A stretch of DNA of 64,000 bases, taken from assembly GCF_018129025.1 (NCBI RefSeq), contig NZ_JAAEDI010000015.1, forward strand, positions 62,001-126,000. The letters are read 5' to 3'. This DNA comes from Neoroseomonas terrae. GTDB lineage: Bacteria; Pseudomonadota; Alphaproteobacteria; Acetobacterales; Acetobacteraceae. Shown here one piece after another: positions 9,272-19,178 of this stretch. A model generated the notes under the pieces. That model was given only the letters and a program-made list of their open reading frames with translations, made no database searches and was not told the origin of the DNA. Each line of letters begins with the position of its first letter. Within the stretch, counting starts at the first letter, position 1. The position numbers and the translations under genes are program-made.

Positions 9272-10051
9272 CTAGGTGAGGCCAGCCGCGATCTCCGCCG
9301 CCACCTGCCGCAGCGCCGGCTCAGGGCGCGCCGCCAGCCGCTCCACCATGCCCCGGCGGAAGTCGTCATGGGCGGTGCGCGCGGCCTCGCGGAACCATCG
9401 CGTGGCTTCGTCCATCTCCCCCCGGTCGGCCAGCAGCACGCCGAGATTGAACTGCCCGCGGAAATCCCCCCGCTCGGCGGACGCCGCGTAGAGCAGCGCG
9501 GCGCGGGCGGGGTCGCGCGCCACCACCCAGCCTTCCTCGTAGAAGCGGGCGACCATGTTGATCGACTTGGCGTGCCCCTGCGCCGCCGCTGCATGATACC
9601 AGCGCAGCGCCTCGGCACGGTCCTCGGCGATGCCGTCCCCGCGCAGATACATGTTGGCCAGGTTGTACTGGCCCCAGTCGAAGCCGGCCTCGGCCGCGCC
9701 GCGGAACCAGCGCACCGCCTCGGCGTAGTCGGCGGCGATCCCCCAGCCATTCTCATAGCAGCGGCCCAGCATGTTCATGCCGGCGGCATCGCCCGCCCGG
9801 GCGGCGGAGCGGAACCACTCCGCGGCGGCCGCCTGGTCCCGTGCCACGCCCCCCAGCGCATCCAGAAGGTACTGCCCCCACAGCACCTGCGCGCGCGCCT
9901 GGCCCAGCATCGCCGCGGCCTCGATCCAGGGCGCGGCCTCCTCGGGCGGCGCCGCGAAGGCGGCCGCGAGGGTTTCGGGGCTGGCCTGCTGGATCGTGCT
10001 GAGCGGGATGGTACGGCGCTGCGGGCGGGCCGGGCGGTTGCGGCGGATCAT
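9272..10051 (-). CDS. Sel1-repeat (tetratricopeptide-like) protein
   Basis: A 259-residue protein made mostly of about five Sel1-like repeats (for example GMNMLGRCYENGWGIAADYAEAVRWFRGAAEAG and YNLANMYLRGDGIAEDRAEALRWYHAAAAQG). These alpha-alpha hairpins form protein-protein interaction scaffolds. The start at 10051 (MIRRNRPARPQRR) is preferred to a GTG-rich upstream extension. There is no signal peptide, so it is probably cytoplasmic. It is divergent from glutathione reductase. Partner and role unknown. Confidence 0.8.
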   Translation of the reverse strand: MIRRNRPARPQRRTIPLSTIQQASPETLAAAFAAPPEEAAPWIEAAAMLGQARAQVLWGQYLLDALGGVARDQAAAAEWFRSAARAGDAAGMNMLGRCYENGWGIAADYAEAVRWFRGAAEAGFDWGQYNLANMYLRGDGIAEDRAEALRWYHAAAAQGHAKSINMVARFYEEGWVVARDPARAALLYAASAERGDFRGQFNLGVLLADRGEMDEATRWFREAARTAHDDFRRGMVERLAARPEPALRQVAAEIAAGLT

Positions 10052-10293
10052 GATCGGTGTCTGGGCGGCGGCGGGGGTCCCGGCAAGCCCCGCGGCCCAG
10101 TCGCCTGATCCCATCGGGTTGCGGTGGCATCAGGCGGCTGGTTGGGGGTGCGGTGTCGGAACCGGGCAGGGGCTGGCCGGCCCCTGTCCTGACGGCAAGC
10201 TACTGCATCTGATAATGAGTCGCAATTGGCCCGGTTGGCGAAATCCGCATTCGGCCCGATATCCTGTCTGCACTGAACAGGAGACTGCCGCCC

Positions 10294-11676
10294 ATGCCCG
10301 CCCGTGATTTCGACCTTTTCGTCATCGGCGGCGGTTCGGCCGGCGTTCGCCTGGGGCGCATCTCGGCGGGCTACGGCGCCCGCGTCGGCGTGGCGGAAGA
10401 ACGCTTCTGGGGCGGCACCTGCGTCAATGTCGGCTGCGTGCCCAAGAAGATCATGGTCAACGCATCGGAATACAGCTGCTGGGCACAGGATGCCGCGGCC
10501 TTCGGCTGGGACATGGAGGTCCATGGCCATGATTGGCTGAAGCTCGCCGCCGCGCGCGATGCCGAGGTCACCCGGCTCTCCGGCATCTACGGCAAGCTGC
10601 TGGCCGGCGCGGGCGTGACCTCCTTCGACGCGCGCGCGAGCTTCATCGACGAGCACACGCTCGATGTCGGCGGGCAGCGCGTGACGGCCGATCGGATCGT
10701 CATCGCGACGGGCGGCACGCCGCATCGGCTCGACATTCCAGGGCAGGAACTCGCCTATGTCTCGGATGATCTGTTCACGCTGAAGGCCCTGCCGAAGCGC
10801 GCCCTGGTCATCGGCGCCGGCTACATCGCGGTGGAATTCGCGACCATCCTGTCCGGGCTGGGGTCCGAGGTCGAACTCGCCTACCGCGCGCCGCAGCCCC
10901 TGCGCGGCTTCGACGAGGACATCCGCGCCGCGGCGGTCGAGGCACTGGTCGCCCAGGGCATGGTGCTGAGCCCCGACGTCAGCCCCGTCCGCATTGGGCA
11001 GGTCGAGAACCACCTGATGGTCACCCTGTCGAACAGCGGCGTGCGGGAGGCCGATGCGGTGTTCTTCTGCACCGGCCGCACGCCGAACACCGCGTCGCTC
11101 GGGCTGGACAAGGCCGGCGTCGAGATGAAGGACGGCGGCGCGGTCATCGTCGACGACGAACACCGCACCAGCGTCCCGCACATCTACGCGATCGGCGACG
11201 TGATCGACCGGGTGAACCTGACCCCGATGGCGACCGCCGTCGGCCACGCGCTCGCCGACACGCTGTTCGGCAACAAGCCTCGCCGCGCCAGCTACGAGAA
11301 CGTGCCGACCGCGGTGTTCATGTCGCCGCCCATCGCCTCGGTCGGCCTGACTGAGGCCGATGCGGCGAATATCGGCCCGGTCGACATCTACGCGACGCGC
11401 TTCACGCCGCTTCGCCACACCATCACCAAGCGGGAAGGGCGGCGGACGCTAATGAAGCTGGTCGTCTGCCAGCGGACGCAGAAGGTGCTCGGCGCGCATA
11501 TGCTCGGCGAAGATGCAGCGGAGATCATGCAGGGCGTCGGTATCGTGATCGCCATGGGCGGCACCAAGCAGGATTTCGACCGGACCATCGGCATCCATCC
11601 CACGGCGGCGGAGGAGCTGGTGACGCTTCGGACCCGCACGCGGGAAGCGGGCGTGACGTCCGCGGCGGCGCAGTAA
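10294..11676 (+). CDS. gor: glutathione-disulfide reductase
   Basis: FAD-dependent disulfide reductase of 460 residues that regenerates glutathione from GSSG with NADPH. It shows the FAD-binding GGGSAG, the redox-active disulfide GGTCVNVGCVPKK, the nucleotide-binding GAGYIAVEFA, the FAD-contacting YAIGDV and the catalytic His-Glu pair in GIHPTAAEELVTL. The start ATG follows AACAGGAGACTG. In front of it, near 10210-10230, lies an AT-rich stretch GATAATGAGTCGCAATTG that faintly resembles a Fur box. Confidence 0.95.
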   Translation: MPARDFDLFVIGGGSAGVRLGRISAGYGARVGVAEERFWGGTCVNVGCVPKKIMVNASEYSCWAQDAAAFGWDMEVHGHDWLKLAAARDAEVTRLSGIYGKLLAGAGVTSFDARASFIDEHTLDVGGQRVTADRIVIATGGTPHRLDIPGQELAYVSDDLFTLKALPKRALVIGAGYIAVEFATILSGLGSEVELAYRAPQPLRGFDEDIRAAAVEALVAQGMVLSPDVSPVRIGQVENHLMVTLSNSGVREADAVFFCTGRTPNTASLGLDKAGVEMKDGGAVIVDDEHRTSVPHIYAIGDVIDRVNLTPMATAVGHALADTLFGNKPRRASYENVPTAVFMSPPIASVGLTEADAANIGPVDIYATRFTPLRHTITKREGRRTLMKLVVCQRTQKVLGAHMLGEDAAEIMQGVGIVIAMGGTKQDFDRTIGIHPTAAEELVTLRTRTREAGVTSAAAQ

Positions 11677-11728
11677 GGTCGGGGGAGGGGAACCTCCCCC
11701 GAACCCCCTCCCTTTTTCTGTCTGTCAG
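11676..11728. repeat. dispersed hairpin repeat, second family, copy 1
   Basis: GGGGGAGG/CCTCCCCC hairpin followed by ACCCCCTCCCTTTTTCTG and TCTGTCAG, directly after the gor stop. A near-identical copy in opposite orientation is at 45073-45124. The T-run gives it some terminator character for gor. Confidence 0.7.
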
Positions 11729-11759
11729 CCTGTCGGTCCGGCGCCGCGGCCGGGAGCCA

Positions 11760-12923
11760 TCAGGCGGCGTTCAGGGTCGCTTCGAAGTCCCGGAACAACG
11801 TCACGGCCTTGGCATCGAAGAAGGGCAGGACCTGCGAGATGAAGATGCCGGTCGTCCCGCGACCGTGATCGATCCAGTAGTAGCAATTCGCCATCCCGGC
11901 CCAGGCCAGCCCGCCGGCCGAGCGGCCCTGCGGCGAGGGGTGACGGTTGATCAGGAAGGACAGGCCCCAGCCGCAATGCTGGCCGGGGAAGAAATCGGCG
12001 TCGTTGCTCGCCGCCGGGACGGCTGAGATCATCGGCTGCACCGCCATGCGCGGAATCTGGTCCTGCGCCATCATCGCGATCGTCTCGGGCCGCAGCAGCC
12101 TCTCCCGCCCGTGCCGCCCGCCATTCAGGATCATCCGGGCGAAGGCCAGGTAGTCGCGCGCCGTGGAGTAGAGCCCGCCACCACCGCTGTCGAACTCGCG
12201 CTCCACCTCCACCCCACGCTCGAGCGGCGTCAGCGAGCCATCCGGCCCGCGCGCATGGATCGGTGCGAGCCTTGCGCGCATCGCATCGGTCAGCTGAAAG
12301 CCGGTATCGGCCATGCCGAGCGGCGCGAAGATCGTCTCGGCGAAGTGAGTACCGAGGCTCTGGCCCGTCACCGCCTCCACCATGCGCCCGGCCCAGTCGA
12401 CGCCGATGCCATAGTGCCAAGCCTCGCCCGGGTCGAACAGCAGCGGCAGGTTCAGGGCCGCAAGCTTCCCGCTTGCCATCGGGGGCAGGCCGAGCGCCCG
12501 GCGCGCCTTGATCGTGTCCGCGCTCCACATCTCATAGGAGAAGCCGGAGGTGTGGGTCAGCAGATGGCGCAGGGTGATCGCCACGCGGGGCGCGCGCAGC
12601 AGCGCCTTGCCATCGGCATCGAAGCCGTCCAGCACCTGGATGCGCCCGATCTCCGGCAGGACCTCCGAGGCGGGGGCGTCGAGCGCCAGCCGCTTCGCCT
12701 CGACCAGCCGCATCGCCGCCGCGGCCGTGACTGCCTTCGTCATCGAGGCGATCCAGACGACGGTATCCGGTGCCATCGGCTCGGCCCCGCCGAGCCGCCG
12801 GACCCCGAAGCCCTGGACGAAGCCCGCGTCCTCGCGCCCCGCCGCGGCCACCACGACGCCCGGTATATCCCCCGCCTGGACCGCCGCCTGCATCCGCAGC
12901 GCGACCTGTTCCTGACCTCGCAT
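11760..12923 (-). CDS. serine hydrolase, beta-lactamase/class C esterase family
   Basis: A 387-residue member of the penicillin-binding-protein-like serine hydrolases (EstB/class C). The catalytic SxxK is SMTK in [18 protein letters not shown], the Tyr motif is in [11 protein letters not shown], and [14 protein letters not shown] is the usual family stretch. There is no signal peptide, so it is cytoplasmic and more likely an esterase or peptidase than a true beta-lactamase. The start at 12923 follows a GGAGAGG-type ribosome site; a longer frame runs upstream but has no family similarity. Confidence 0.88.
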   Translation of the reverse strand: MRGQEQVALRMQAAVQAGDIPGVVVAAAGREDAGFVQGFGVRRLGGAEPMAPDTVVWIASMTKAVTAAAAMRLVEAKRLALDAPASEVLPEIGRIQVLDGFDADGKALLRAPRVAITLRHLLTHTSGFSYEMWSADTIKARRALGLPPMASGKLAALNLPLLFDPGEAWHYGIGVDWAGRMVEAVTGQSLGTHFAETIFAPLGMADTGFQLTDAMRARLAPIHARGPDGSLTPLERGVEVEREFDSGGGGLYSTARDYLAFARMILNGGRHGRERLLRPETIAMMAQDQIPRMAVQPMISAVPAASNDADFFPGQHCGWGLSFLINRHPSPQGRSAGGLAWAGMANCYYWIDHGRGTTGIFISQVLPFFDAKAVTLFRDFEATLNAA

Positions 12924-13086
12924 CCGTGCCTCTCCCCCCACATGGCCGCCCGCCACCCTCGCACGGCGCCGCGGCTTCCCCCACCCCCGCGATCGTGGAC
13001 GAAGGACCGGCACCTTGCCGCACCCCCACCCGGCCACCTACCTCAGCATCCCGGCATGTGGCCGGGCGCGGCCGGGTGCCCGATCG

Positions 13087-13112
13087 GGAAACGCGCCAAT
13101 TGGCGGGTTTCC
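13087..13112. promoter_or_regulatory. 26-bp near-perfect palindrome upstream of DAHP synthase
   Basis: Arms GGAAAC and GTTTCC surround a perfect core GCCAATTGGC; only one mirrored pair mismatches. It ends 47 bases before the aroG start and overlaps a possible -35 (TTGGCG, 13100-13105). Candidate operator for feedback control of aromatic biosynthesis. Confidence 0.45.
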
Positions 13113-13159
13113 AATGCGGCGCTAAGGTGCGCGACTTTCTTGGAGGAGAGTGCCAGACA

Positions 13160-14539
13160 ATGACCGCGCGTGGCTGGAGCCCTGATTCATGGCGGGCGAT
13201 GCCGATCCGGCAGGTGCCGGACTATCCGGACCAGGCGGCGCTTGCCGCGATGGAAGGGAAGATCGCGCGATTTCCTCCCCTCGTTTTTGCAGGTGAGGCG
13301 CGCCGCCTGAAATCGGCGCTGGCCCGCGCCGGGGATGGCGAGGCCTTCGTCCTGCAGGGCGGCGACTGCGCCGAAAGCTTCGGCGACTTCACCGCCAACG
13401 TCATCCGCGACACCTTCCGCGTGCTGCTGCAGATGGCGGTGGTGCTGACCTTCGGTGGCCAGGTGCCGGTGGTGAAGCTCGGCCGTATGGCCGGGCAGTT
13501 CGCCAAGCCGCGGTCGAGCGACACCGAGACCAAGGGCGGCGTCACCCTGCCGTCCTATCGCGGTGACATCGTGAACGGCCCCGACTTCACGGACGCCGCC
13601 CGCATCCCCGACCCGTCGCGCCTGGAGTTCGCCTACATGCAGTCGGCGGGCACGATGAACCTGCTGCGCGCCTTCGCGACGGGCGGCTATGCCGACCTGC
13701 ACCATGTCCATCGCTGGAACCTGGGCTTCGTCGCGCGCAGCCCGCTGGCCGATCGCTACGCGGACCTCGCGACGCGCATCGACCAGACGCTGAACTTCAT
13801 GCAGGCCTGCGGCATGTCCGACCTGCCGCAGGTGCGGGAGACGGATTTCTACACGAGCCACGAGAGCCTGCTGCTGCCCTATGAGCAGGCGCTGACCCGC
13901 GTCGATTCCACGACCGGCGACGCCTATGCCTGCTCGGCCCACTTCCTGTGGATCGGCGACCGCACCCGCCAGCCGGACGGCGCGCATGTGGAATTCCTCC
14001 GCGGGGTGAAGAACCCGATCGGCATGAAGGTCGGCCCGACCATGGAGGCGGATGAGCTGGTCCGCCTGACCGAGATCCTGAACCCGGCGAATGAGAAGGG
14101 CCGCCTGACCCTGATCTCTCGCATGGGCCACGACAAGGTCGAGGCGAAGCTCGCCCCGCTGGCGCGCGCGGTGCAGAAGGCTGGCCGCAACGTGGTGTGG
14201 CTGTGCGACCCGATGCACGGCAACACCACGACCGTGGCCGGCTACAAGACCCGCGTCTTCGATTCCATCATGGGCGAGGTGCGCGGCTTCTTCGATGTGC
14301 ATGAGGCCGAGGGCAGCATCGCCGGCGGCGTGCATGTCGAGATGACTGGCTCCGACGTGACGGAATGCCTTGGCGGCGCGCATCGGCTGTCGGAGACGGA
14401 TCTCTCGGCGAACTACGCCACCTCCTGCGACCCGCGGCTGAATGCCGAGCAGTCGCTGGAACTGGCGTTCCTGATCGCCGAGGAGCTGAAGGCCCGAAAG
14501 GCCGCGATCCAGGCGAGCCCCGCCCAGGCGGCCCAGTGA
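13160..14539 (+). CDS. aroG: class II 3-deoxy-7-phosphoheptulonate (DAHP) synthase
   Basis: Condenses phosphoenolpyruvate and erythrose-4-phosphate, the entry step of the shikimate pathway. At 459 residues it is the plant/actinobacterial-like type II enzyme. Marks: [79 protein letters not shown] and [18 protein letters not shown]. The start at 13160 has a GGAGGAGAG ribosome site (13142-13150). The next gene starts with GTG overlapping its stop. The trp genes 12-20 kb away use its product, but no physical operon links them. Confidence 0.94.
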   Translation: MTARGWSPDSWRAMPIRQVPDYPDQAALAAMEGKIARFPPLVFAGEARRLKSALARAGDGEAFVLQGGDCAESFGDFTANVIRDTFRVLLQMAVVLTFGGQVPVVKLGRMAGQFAKPRSSDTETKGGVTLPSYRGDIVNGPDFTDAARIPDPSRLEFAYMQSAGTMNLLRAFATGGYADLHHVHRWNLGFVARSPLADRYADLATRIDQTLNFMQACGMSDLPQVRETDFYTSHESLLLPYEQALTRVDSTTGDAYACSAHFLWIGDRTRQPDGAHVEFLRGVKNPIGMKVGPTMEADELVRLTEILNPANEKGRLTLISRMGHDKVEAKLAPLARAVQKAGRNVVWLCDPMHGNTTTVAGYKTRVFDSIMGEVRGFFDVHEAEGSIAGGVHVEMTGSDVTECLGGAHRLSETDLSANYATSCDPRLNAEQSLELAFLIAEELKARKAAIQASPAQAAQ

Positions 14540-15774
14540 ACAAGCCCACCGCGCTCGGCGAGGCCACGCTGGGCGCGGCGCTCGCCACGGGTATCCCGCG
14601 GCGAGCGGCGGCACCGGCGGCGGCGCCGGACACAGACGACGCGGTCATCACCGCGCGCACCGATTCCTACTTCAACCGCACCAAGCAGATCGTGCAGCGC
14701 TTCGGCGATGCGCGCGTGACCTATGCGGTGTTCCTGCGCCGGCCGGTCGTCTCGGCGCCGCGGCTGGCGCTCGACTGGATGCGGGCGGTGGCGAAGGCCC
14801 GCGGCGTCGAGATCCAGATCGATTTGGTGCATGAGGAAGGGACATGGGTCGGCGCCGGTGATCCGCTGATCTACGTCACCGGGTCCTTCGTCGCGCTGTC
14901 GGACCTCGAGACGCTGCTGTTGCAGAAGCTCGGCGCGGCCTGCGTCGCCGCCCACAATGCGTACCAGATGTGCCTTGAACTGCCGAAGGTCGCTTTCCTC
15001 GCCATGGAGGCCCGGCACTGCGCCGGGGCCGAGATGCAGGAGATGATGGCCTATGCCGCGGCGATCGGCAGCCGCGCGGCGCAGGCCGAAGGCGCCAAGG
15101 GCTTCATCGGCAATGCCAACGACCTGACCGCGCACTGGTTCGGCCAGAAGGCCGGCTACGGCACGATGCCGCATGCGCTGATCGGCTATGCCGGCAACAC
15201 CGTCCGCGCCGCCGAGATGTTCCATGAGGCATTCCCGAGCGATGCGCTGACCGTGCTGGTCGATTATTTCGGGCGGGAGGTGACGGACGGCCTCGCCGTC
15301 GCGCGGCGCTTCCCGGAACTGGCGGCGGCGGGCCGGCTGTCGATGCGGCTCGACACCCATGGCGGCCGCTTCCTCGAAGGGCTGGACCCGGCAGAATCCT
15401 ATGCCGTGCTGGAACGGCACGCGCCGGGGGCGATCCGCCGCTACCGTTCCGAGACCGAGCTGCGCTACCTGGTCGGCACCGGCGTTTCAGCAGCGGCGAT
15501 CTGGAGCATGCGCGAACAACTCGACGCCGCTGGGTTTCCCAAGGTGCGCATCGTCGCCTCCTCCGGCTTCGGTGTCGGCAAGTGCCGCGTCATGGCCGAG
15601 GCAAAAGCGCCGATCGACGTGGTCGGCACCGGCAGCTTCATCCCCGATGCCTGGTCCGAGACCTACGCCACCGCGGACATCGTGGACTATGACGGCACGC
15701 CGCGGGTGAAGGTGGGCCGCGAATTCCTGCTGCGGCACGAACAGCGCCGCAAGCGCAACGGCGGCGGCCAGTAG
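14536..15774 (+). CDS. pncB: nicotinate phosphoribosyltransferase
   Basis: Converts nicotinate and PRPP to nicotinate mononucleotide in the Preiss-Handler route to NAD+. The 412 residues show the TDSYF N-terminal start of the catalytic fold, [11 protein letters not shown], the [14 protein letters not shown] stretch, RLDTHGGRF and the phosphate-binding [14 protein letters not shown]. It belongs to the shorter archaeal/alphaproteobacterial branch. GTG start overlaps the DAHP synthase stop (GTGA). NAD+ synthetase, the last enzyme of the same pathway, is 1.7 kb downstream. Confidence 0.9.
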   Translation: MNKPTALGEATLGAALATGIPRRAAAPAAAPDTDDAVITARTDSYFNRTKQIVQRFGDARVTYAVFLRRPVVSAPRLALDWMRAVAKARGVEIQIDLVHEEGTWVGAGDPLIYVTGSFVALSDLETLLLQKLGAACVAAHNAYQMCLELPKVAFLAMEARHCAGAEMQEMMAYAAAIGSRAAQAEGAKGFIGNANDLTAHWFGQKAGYGTMPHALIGYAGNTVRAAEMFHEAFPSDALTVLVDYFGREVTDGLAVARRFPELAAAGRLSMRLDTHGGRFLEGLDPAESYAVLERHAPGAIRRYRSETELRYLVGTGVSAAAIWSMREQLDAAGFPKVRIVASSGFGVGKCRVMAEAKAPIDVVGTGSFIPDAWSETYATADIVDYDGTPRVKVGREFLLRHEQRRKRNGGGQ

Positions 15775-15781
15775 CGCCGCC

Positions 15782-16693
15782 TTGTCGTCCTCCGCAGCCG
15801 CCGCCGCACCCGGCGCCGCCCGCCAGCGCGCCCGTGACCGGCGGATCGGCTGGGCCGCGGCGCTCGGCGTGCTGGCGGTCTGGGTCGGCTTCCAGCTGAT
15901 CGGCCGATATGCCGTGCGGCAGGATTTCACGCCCTGGGACATGGGGGCGCTGCGCTATCTGGGGGCCTTCATCCTGGCCATGCCGCTCGCCTGGCACTTC
16001 GGCCTGCCGCGGATCACGCCGTCGCGGCTGGCCGCGGTGATGCTGATGGCGGGGTTCGGCTTCCCGCTGCTCGCCTATTTCGGCTTCGCCAATGCGCCGG
16101 CGGCGCATGGTGCGGTGATCATGTCGGCGGGCCTGCCGCTGGCGACGACGGTGCTTGCCTGGGTGATGCTGCGGGAGGTGCCGAGCCTGCTCCGGATCGC
16201 CTGCCTCGCGCTGGTGGTCGTTGCGGCGCTGCTGTTGGCCCTGGATGGCAAGGCGAGCCCACCAGGTGCCTGGATCGGCGATCTGTTCTACGCGGCGGCG
16301 TCCGTCTCCTGGGCGGCCTATACGCTGCTGGTGAAGCGGTGGGGGCTGCCGCCGCTCGGCACGACGCTGTTGATCGCGCTGCTCGGGGCGCCGGTGTTCC
16401 TGCCGGTCTGGTGGGTGGCCTTGCCCTCCGCGATGGCGGCGGCGCCGACCGGCGCGATCCTGACCCAGATCGTCTACCAGGGCTTCCTGTCGAGCGTCAT
16501 CGCTGGCTTTCTCTACACGACGGCGGTCGCGCGGATCGGCCCGGCCTCGACGACGTTGATCGGCGCGCTGGTGCCGGGGCTGGTTGCGGCCGCGGCCTGG
16601 CCCCTGCTGGGCGAGACGCTGGGCGTGGCGGGCATGCTGGGCGTTGCCCTCGCCATGGCGGGGATGGCGCTGGGCGTCGCGGCGTCTCGTTAA
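15782..16693 (+). CDS. EamA/DMT family transporter
   Basis: Inner-membrane transporter of 303 residues with about ten hydrophobic helices in two EamA halves (GWAAALGVLAVWVGFQLIGR to LLLALDG, then GDLFYAAASVSWAAYTLLVK to the C-terminus). Members export amino acids or other metabolites; substrate unknown. The start is probably TTG, 7 bases after the pncB stop, so it is in the same transcript. Confidence 0.88.
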   Translation: MSSSAAAAAPGAARQRARDRRIGWAAALGVLAVWVGFQLIGRYAVRQDFTPWDMGALRYLGAFILAMPLAWHFGLPRITPSRLAAVMLMAGFGFPLLAYFGFANAPAAHGAVIMSAGLPLATTVLAWVMLREVPSLLRIACLALVVVAALLLALDGKASPPGAWIGDLFYAAASVSWAAYTLLVKRWGLPPLGTTLLIALLGAPVFLPVWWVALPSAMAAAPTGAILTQIVYQGFLSSVIAGFLYTTAVARIGPASTTLIGALVPGLVAAAAWPLLGETLGVAGMLGVALAMAGMALGVAASR

Positions 16694-16733
16694 GCACGCC
16701 CGACTTCGGCCGCGGCTGCGTTCGATGTCGCGC

Positions 16734-17411
16734 TCAATCCGAGTTCTCGGTGATGATGTAGATCGATGCCGCGTCGCGGAGCGCCTTGACGCGCATGTAG
16801 GGCCCGAGCTGCCCCCAGAGTTCATCCGGCAGTGCTGTCAGGCGATCAAGAGACTGACGGCTCAAATCGATCGGGTAGGCACCTTCGGCGAGGAAGCGCG
16901 AGACCCGATGTCGAAAATGATGTTCGGCAGAAAACCCGAGCCGGCCGATCGCGGCCTCGTAGGCTGCAATGTTCTTCTCGTAGTAATCTCGTAGATCCCT
17001 GTCGCCGGTTTTCAGAAAGCTCTCGTGGTCGATGCAAAAGCTCCCGCCAAAAGAATGGTAGTAGGATCGGCAAAACTCGCCGATAGGACCAACCATCGAT
17101 GGCATGATTGATGCCGGAAAGACCGTGAAATACTGTTGGATGCAATGATGGCCGCCGGTCTGATGACTTAGGCCCATCATCGGTCGGACGGACTCGATAT
17201 CCTCCGCAGCGAGCGCCAGAAGAGGGTCGAAGCTGTCAGGCCAGCCCACGAAGGCACCGAATCGGACCGCCCGCGTGGTTGCGGGAATCGTGGCGAACTC
17301 GACGGCGGTTTCGTAGGGCAGCCATTGCCGCACGCCATCCTCCGAATACGTATCCCCGATGATGAGCCCCTTGGCGCCAAGGAGGCCTGGCAGGCCCAGA
17401 CCGTCTGTCAC
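16734..17411 (-). CDS. hypothetical protein with AT-richer composition
   Basis: A 225-residue protein that I do not recognise. It is rich in aromatic residues, His and Cys (HHCIQQYFTVFPASIM, EFCRSYYHSFGGSFCIDH, EKNIAAYEAAIGRLGF). Such stretches are seen in polysaccharide or glycosyltransferase-type proteins, but this is only a resemblance. I chose the GTG at 17411; an ATG at 17489 would leave just 18 bases to the divergent nadE. The gene is visibly less GC-rich than both neighbours and does not fit their pathway, which suggests horizontal acquisition. Confidence 0.65.
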   Translation of the reverse strand: MTDGLGLPGLLGAKGLIIGDTYSEDGVRQWLPYETAVEFATIPATTRAVRFGAFVGWPDSFDPLLALAAEDIESVRPMMGLSHQTGGHHCIQQYFTVFPASIMPSMVGPIGEFCRSYYHSFGGSFCIDHESFLKTGDRDLRDYYEKNIAAYEAAIGRLGFSAEHHFRHRVSRFLAEGAYPIDLSRQSLDRLTALPDELWGQLGPYMRVKALRDAASIYIITENSD

Positions 17412-17507
17412 TCGTCGATCGTCCTTCCTCTGGCCGGCTGCCACCCGCTCCGCCAACGTCGGCGTCTCGTTGACCCCCCGAACCCGCATCCCTAGGTTCC
17501 GCCCATC

Positions 17508-19178
17508 ATGGCCGACACGCTGAAGATCGCGCTTGCGCAGATCAACACCACCCATGTGGGGGCGCTCGACAGGAACGCCGACCGCATCCGCGCCGCGCGC
17601 GCCGAGGGCGCGCGCCTCGGCGCCGATCTGGTGGTGACGCCGGAATTCTCGGTGGGCGGCTACCTGCCCGAGGACCTCGTCCGCAAGCCGGCCTATGTCG
17701 CCGCCTGCGCCGAGACCATCGCGGCGCTCGCCGCCGAGACCGCCGATGGCGGCCCGGGGCTGATCGTCGGCGGGCCCTGGGCCGATGGCGACAAGCTCTA
17801 CAACGCTGCCTTCCTGCTCGAAGGCGGCCGCATCGCGGCCCGGCGGGCGAAGCACGAACTGCCCAATTACGGCGTGTTCGATGAGAAGCGCGTCTTCGAT
17901 GCCGGCCCCGCGCCCGGCCCGGTGCCCTTCCGCGGTTTCCGCATCGGCCTGATGGTCTGCGAGGATTGGTGGCTGCCGACCGTCGCCGAGACACTGTGCG
18001 AGACGGGCGCCGAGATCCTGCTGTCCATCAACGGTTCGCCCTTCGAGGAAGACAAGCACGAGAAGCAGCGCCTGCCGCTGTCCGTGACGCGGGTTGTGGA
18101 GACGGGGCTGCCTTTCGTCTTCCTCGGCCAGGTGGGCGCGCAGGATGAGATCGTCTTCGACGGTGCGTCCTTCGTGCTGAACCCCGACCGCTCGCTCGCG
18201 CATCTGATGCCGAGCTTCGTCGAGGAGGTGCGCCTGACGGAGTGGCGGCGCGAGGGCGAGCGCCTGGTCTGTGCCCCCGGCGCCGTGGTCGCGCCGCCGG
18301 CGCCGCTCGGGCAGGTCTATGCGGCGATGACGCTCGGCCTGCGGGACTATGTGAACAAGAACGGCTTTCCGGGCGTGGTGCTCGGCCTGTCGGGGGGTAT
18401 CGATTCCGCGATCTCGGCGGCGGTCGCCGTCGATGCGCTTGGCCCGGATCGCGTCCATGCGGTGATGATGCCGTCGCCCTACACCAGCGGGGAAAGCCTG
18501 GAGGACGCCGCGGACTGCGCGCGGCTGCTCGGCATCCGCTACGACACGATCGGCATCGGGCCGGCGATGGATGCCTTCGGCGGCATGCTCGCGCCGGTCT
18601 TCGGCAATCGTCCGCCGGACATCACCGAAGAAAACCTGCAGTCGCGCATCCGCGGCGTCACGCTGATGGCACTGTCGAACAAGTTCGGTTCGATGCTGCT
18701 GACGACAGGCAACAAGTCCGAGATGTCGACCGGTTACGCCACGATCTATGGCGACATGTGCGGCGGCTATTCCGTGCTGAAGGACGTGTACAAGACGATG
18801 GTCTTCGCGCTGTGCCGCTGGCGCAATGCGAATGTTCCCACCGGCGCGCTGGGTCCGGCGGGGGCGGTGATGCCCGATCGCGTCATCACCAAGCCGCCTT
18901 CCGCCGAACTGCGCCCGAACCAGAAGGACCAGGACAGCCTGCCGGAATACGAGGTGCTGGACGCCATCCTGGAAGGGCTGATCGAGGGCGAGAAATCCGT
19001 CGATGCCCTGGTCGCCGACGGCTTCGACCGCCCGACCGTGCTGCGCGTGTGGAAGCTGCTCGACCGCGCGGAATACAAGCGGCGGCAGGCCCCGCCGGGC
19101 GTGAAGATCACCGCCCGCGCCTTCGGTCGCGACCGCCGCTACCCCATCACCAACGGTTTCACGGCGCTGGTCAAATGA
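17508..19178 (+). CDS. nadE: NAD+ synthase, glutamine-dependent
   Basis: Makes NAD+ from deamido-NAD+ using ATP and glutamine. The N-terminal nitrilase-type glutaminase domain shows the Glu of VTPEFSVGGY, the Lys of RRAKHELPNYGVFDE and the Cys of GLMVCEDWW. The C-terminal ATP-pyrophosphatase domain begins with the P-loop LGLSGGIDSA and contains TTGNKSEMSTGYAT. Length 556 residues is typical. Its stop overlaps the next small gene (ATGA). Confidence 0.96.
   Translation: MADTLKIALAQINTTHVGALDRNADRIRAARAEGARLGADLVVTPEFSVGGYLPEDLVRKPAYVAACAETIAALAAETADGGPGLIVGGPWADGDKLYNAAFLLEGGRIAARRAKHELPNYGVFDEKRVFDAGPAPGPVPFRGFRIGLMVCEDWWLPTVAETLCETGAEILLSINGSPFEEDKHEKQRLPLSVTRVVETGLPFVFLGQVGAQDEIVFDGASFVLNPDRSLAHLMPSFVEEVRLTEWRREGERLVCAPGAVVAPPAPLGQVYAAMTLGLRDYVNKNGFPGVVLGLSGGIDSAISAAVAVDALGPDRVHAVMMPSPYTSGESLEDAADCARLLGIRYDTIGIGPAMDAFGGMLAPVFGNRPPDITEENLQSRIRGVTLMALSNKFGSMLLTTGNKSEMSTGYATIYGDMCGGYSVLKDVYKTMVFALCRWRNANVPTGALGPAGAVMPDRVITKPPSAELRPNQKDQDSLPEYEVLDAILEGLIEGEKSVDALVADGFDRPTVLRVWKLLDRAEYKRRQAPPGVKITARAFGRDRRYPITNGFTALVK

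Noticed and set aside
12770-13159. N-terminal extension of the DAHP synthase frame
   Set aside because: The extra part is antisense to the serine hydrolase, is low-complexity Arg/Pro-rich and lacks a ribosome site. The ATG at 13160 has one and gives the family N-terminus.
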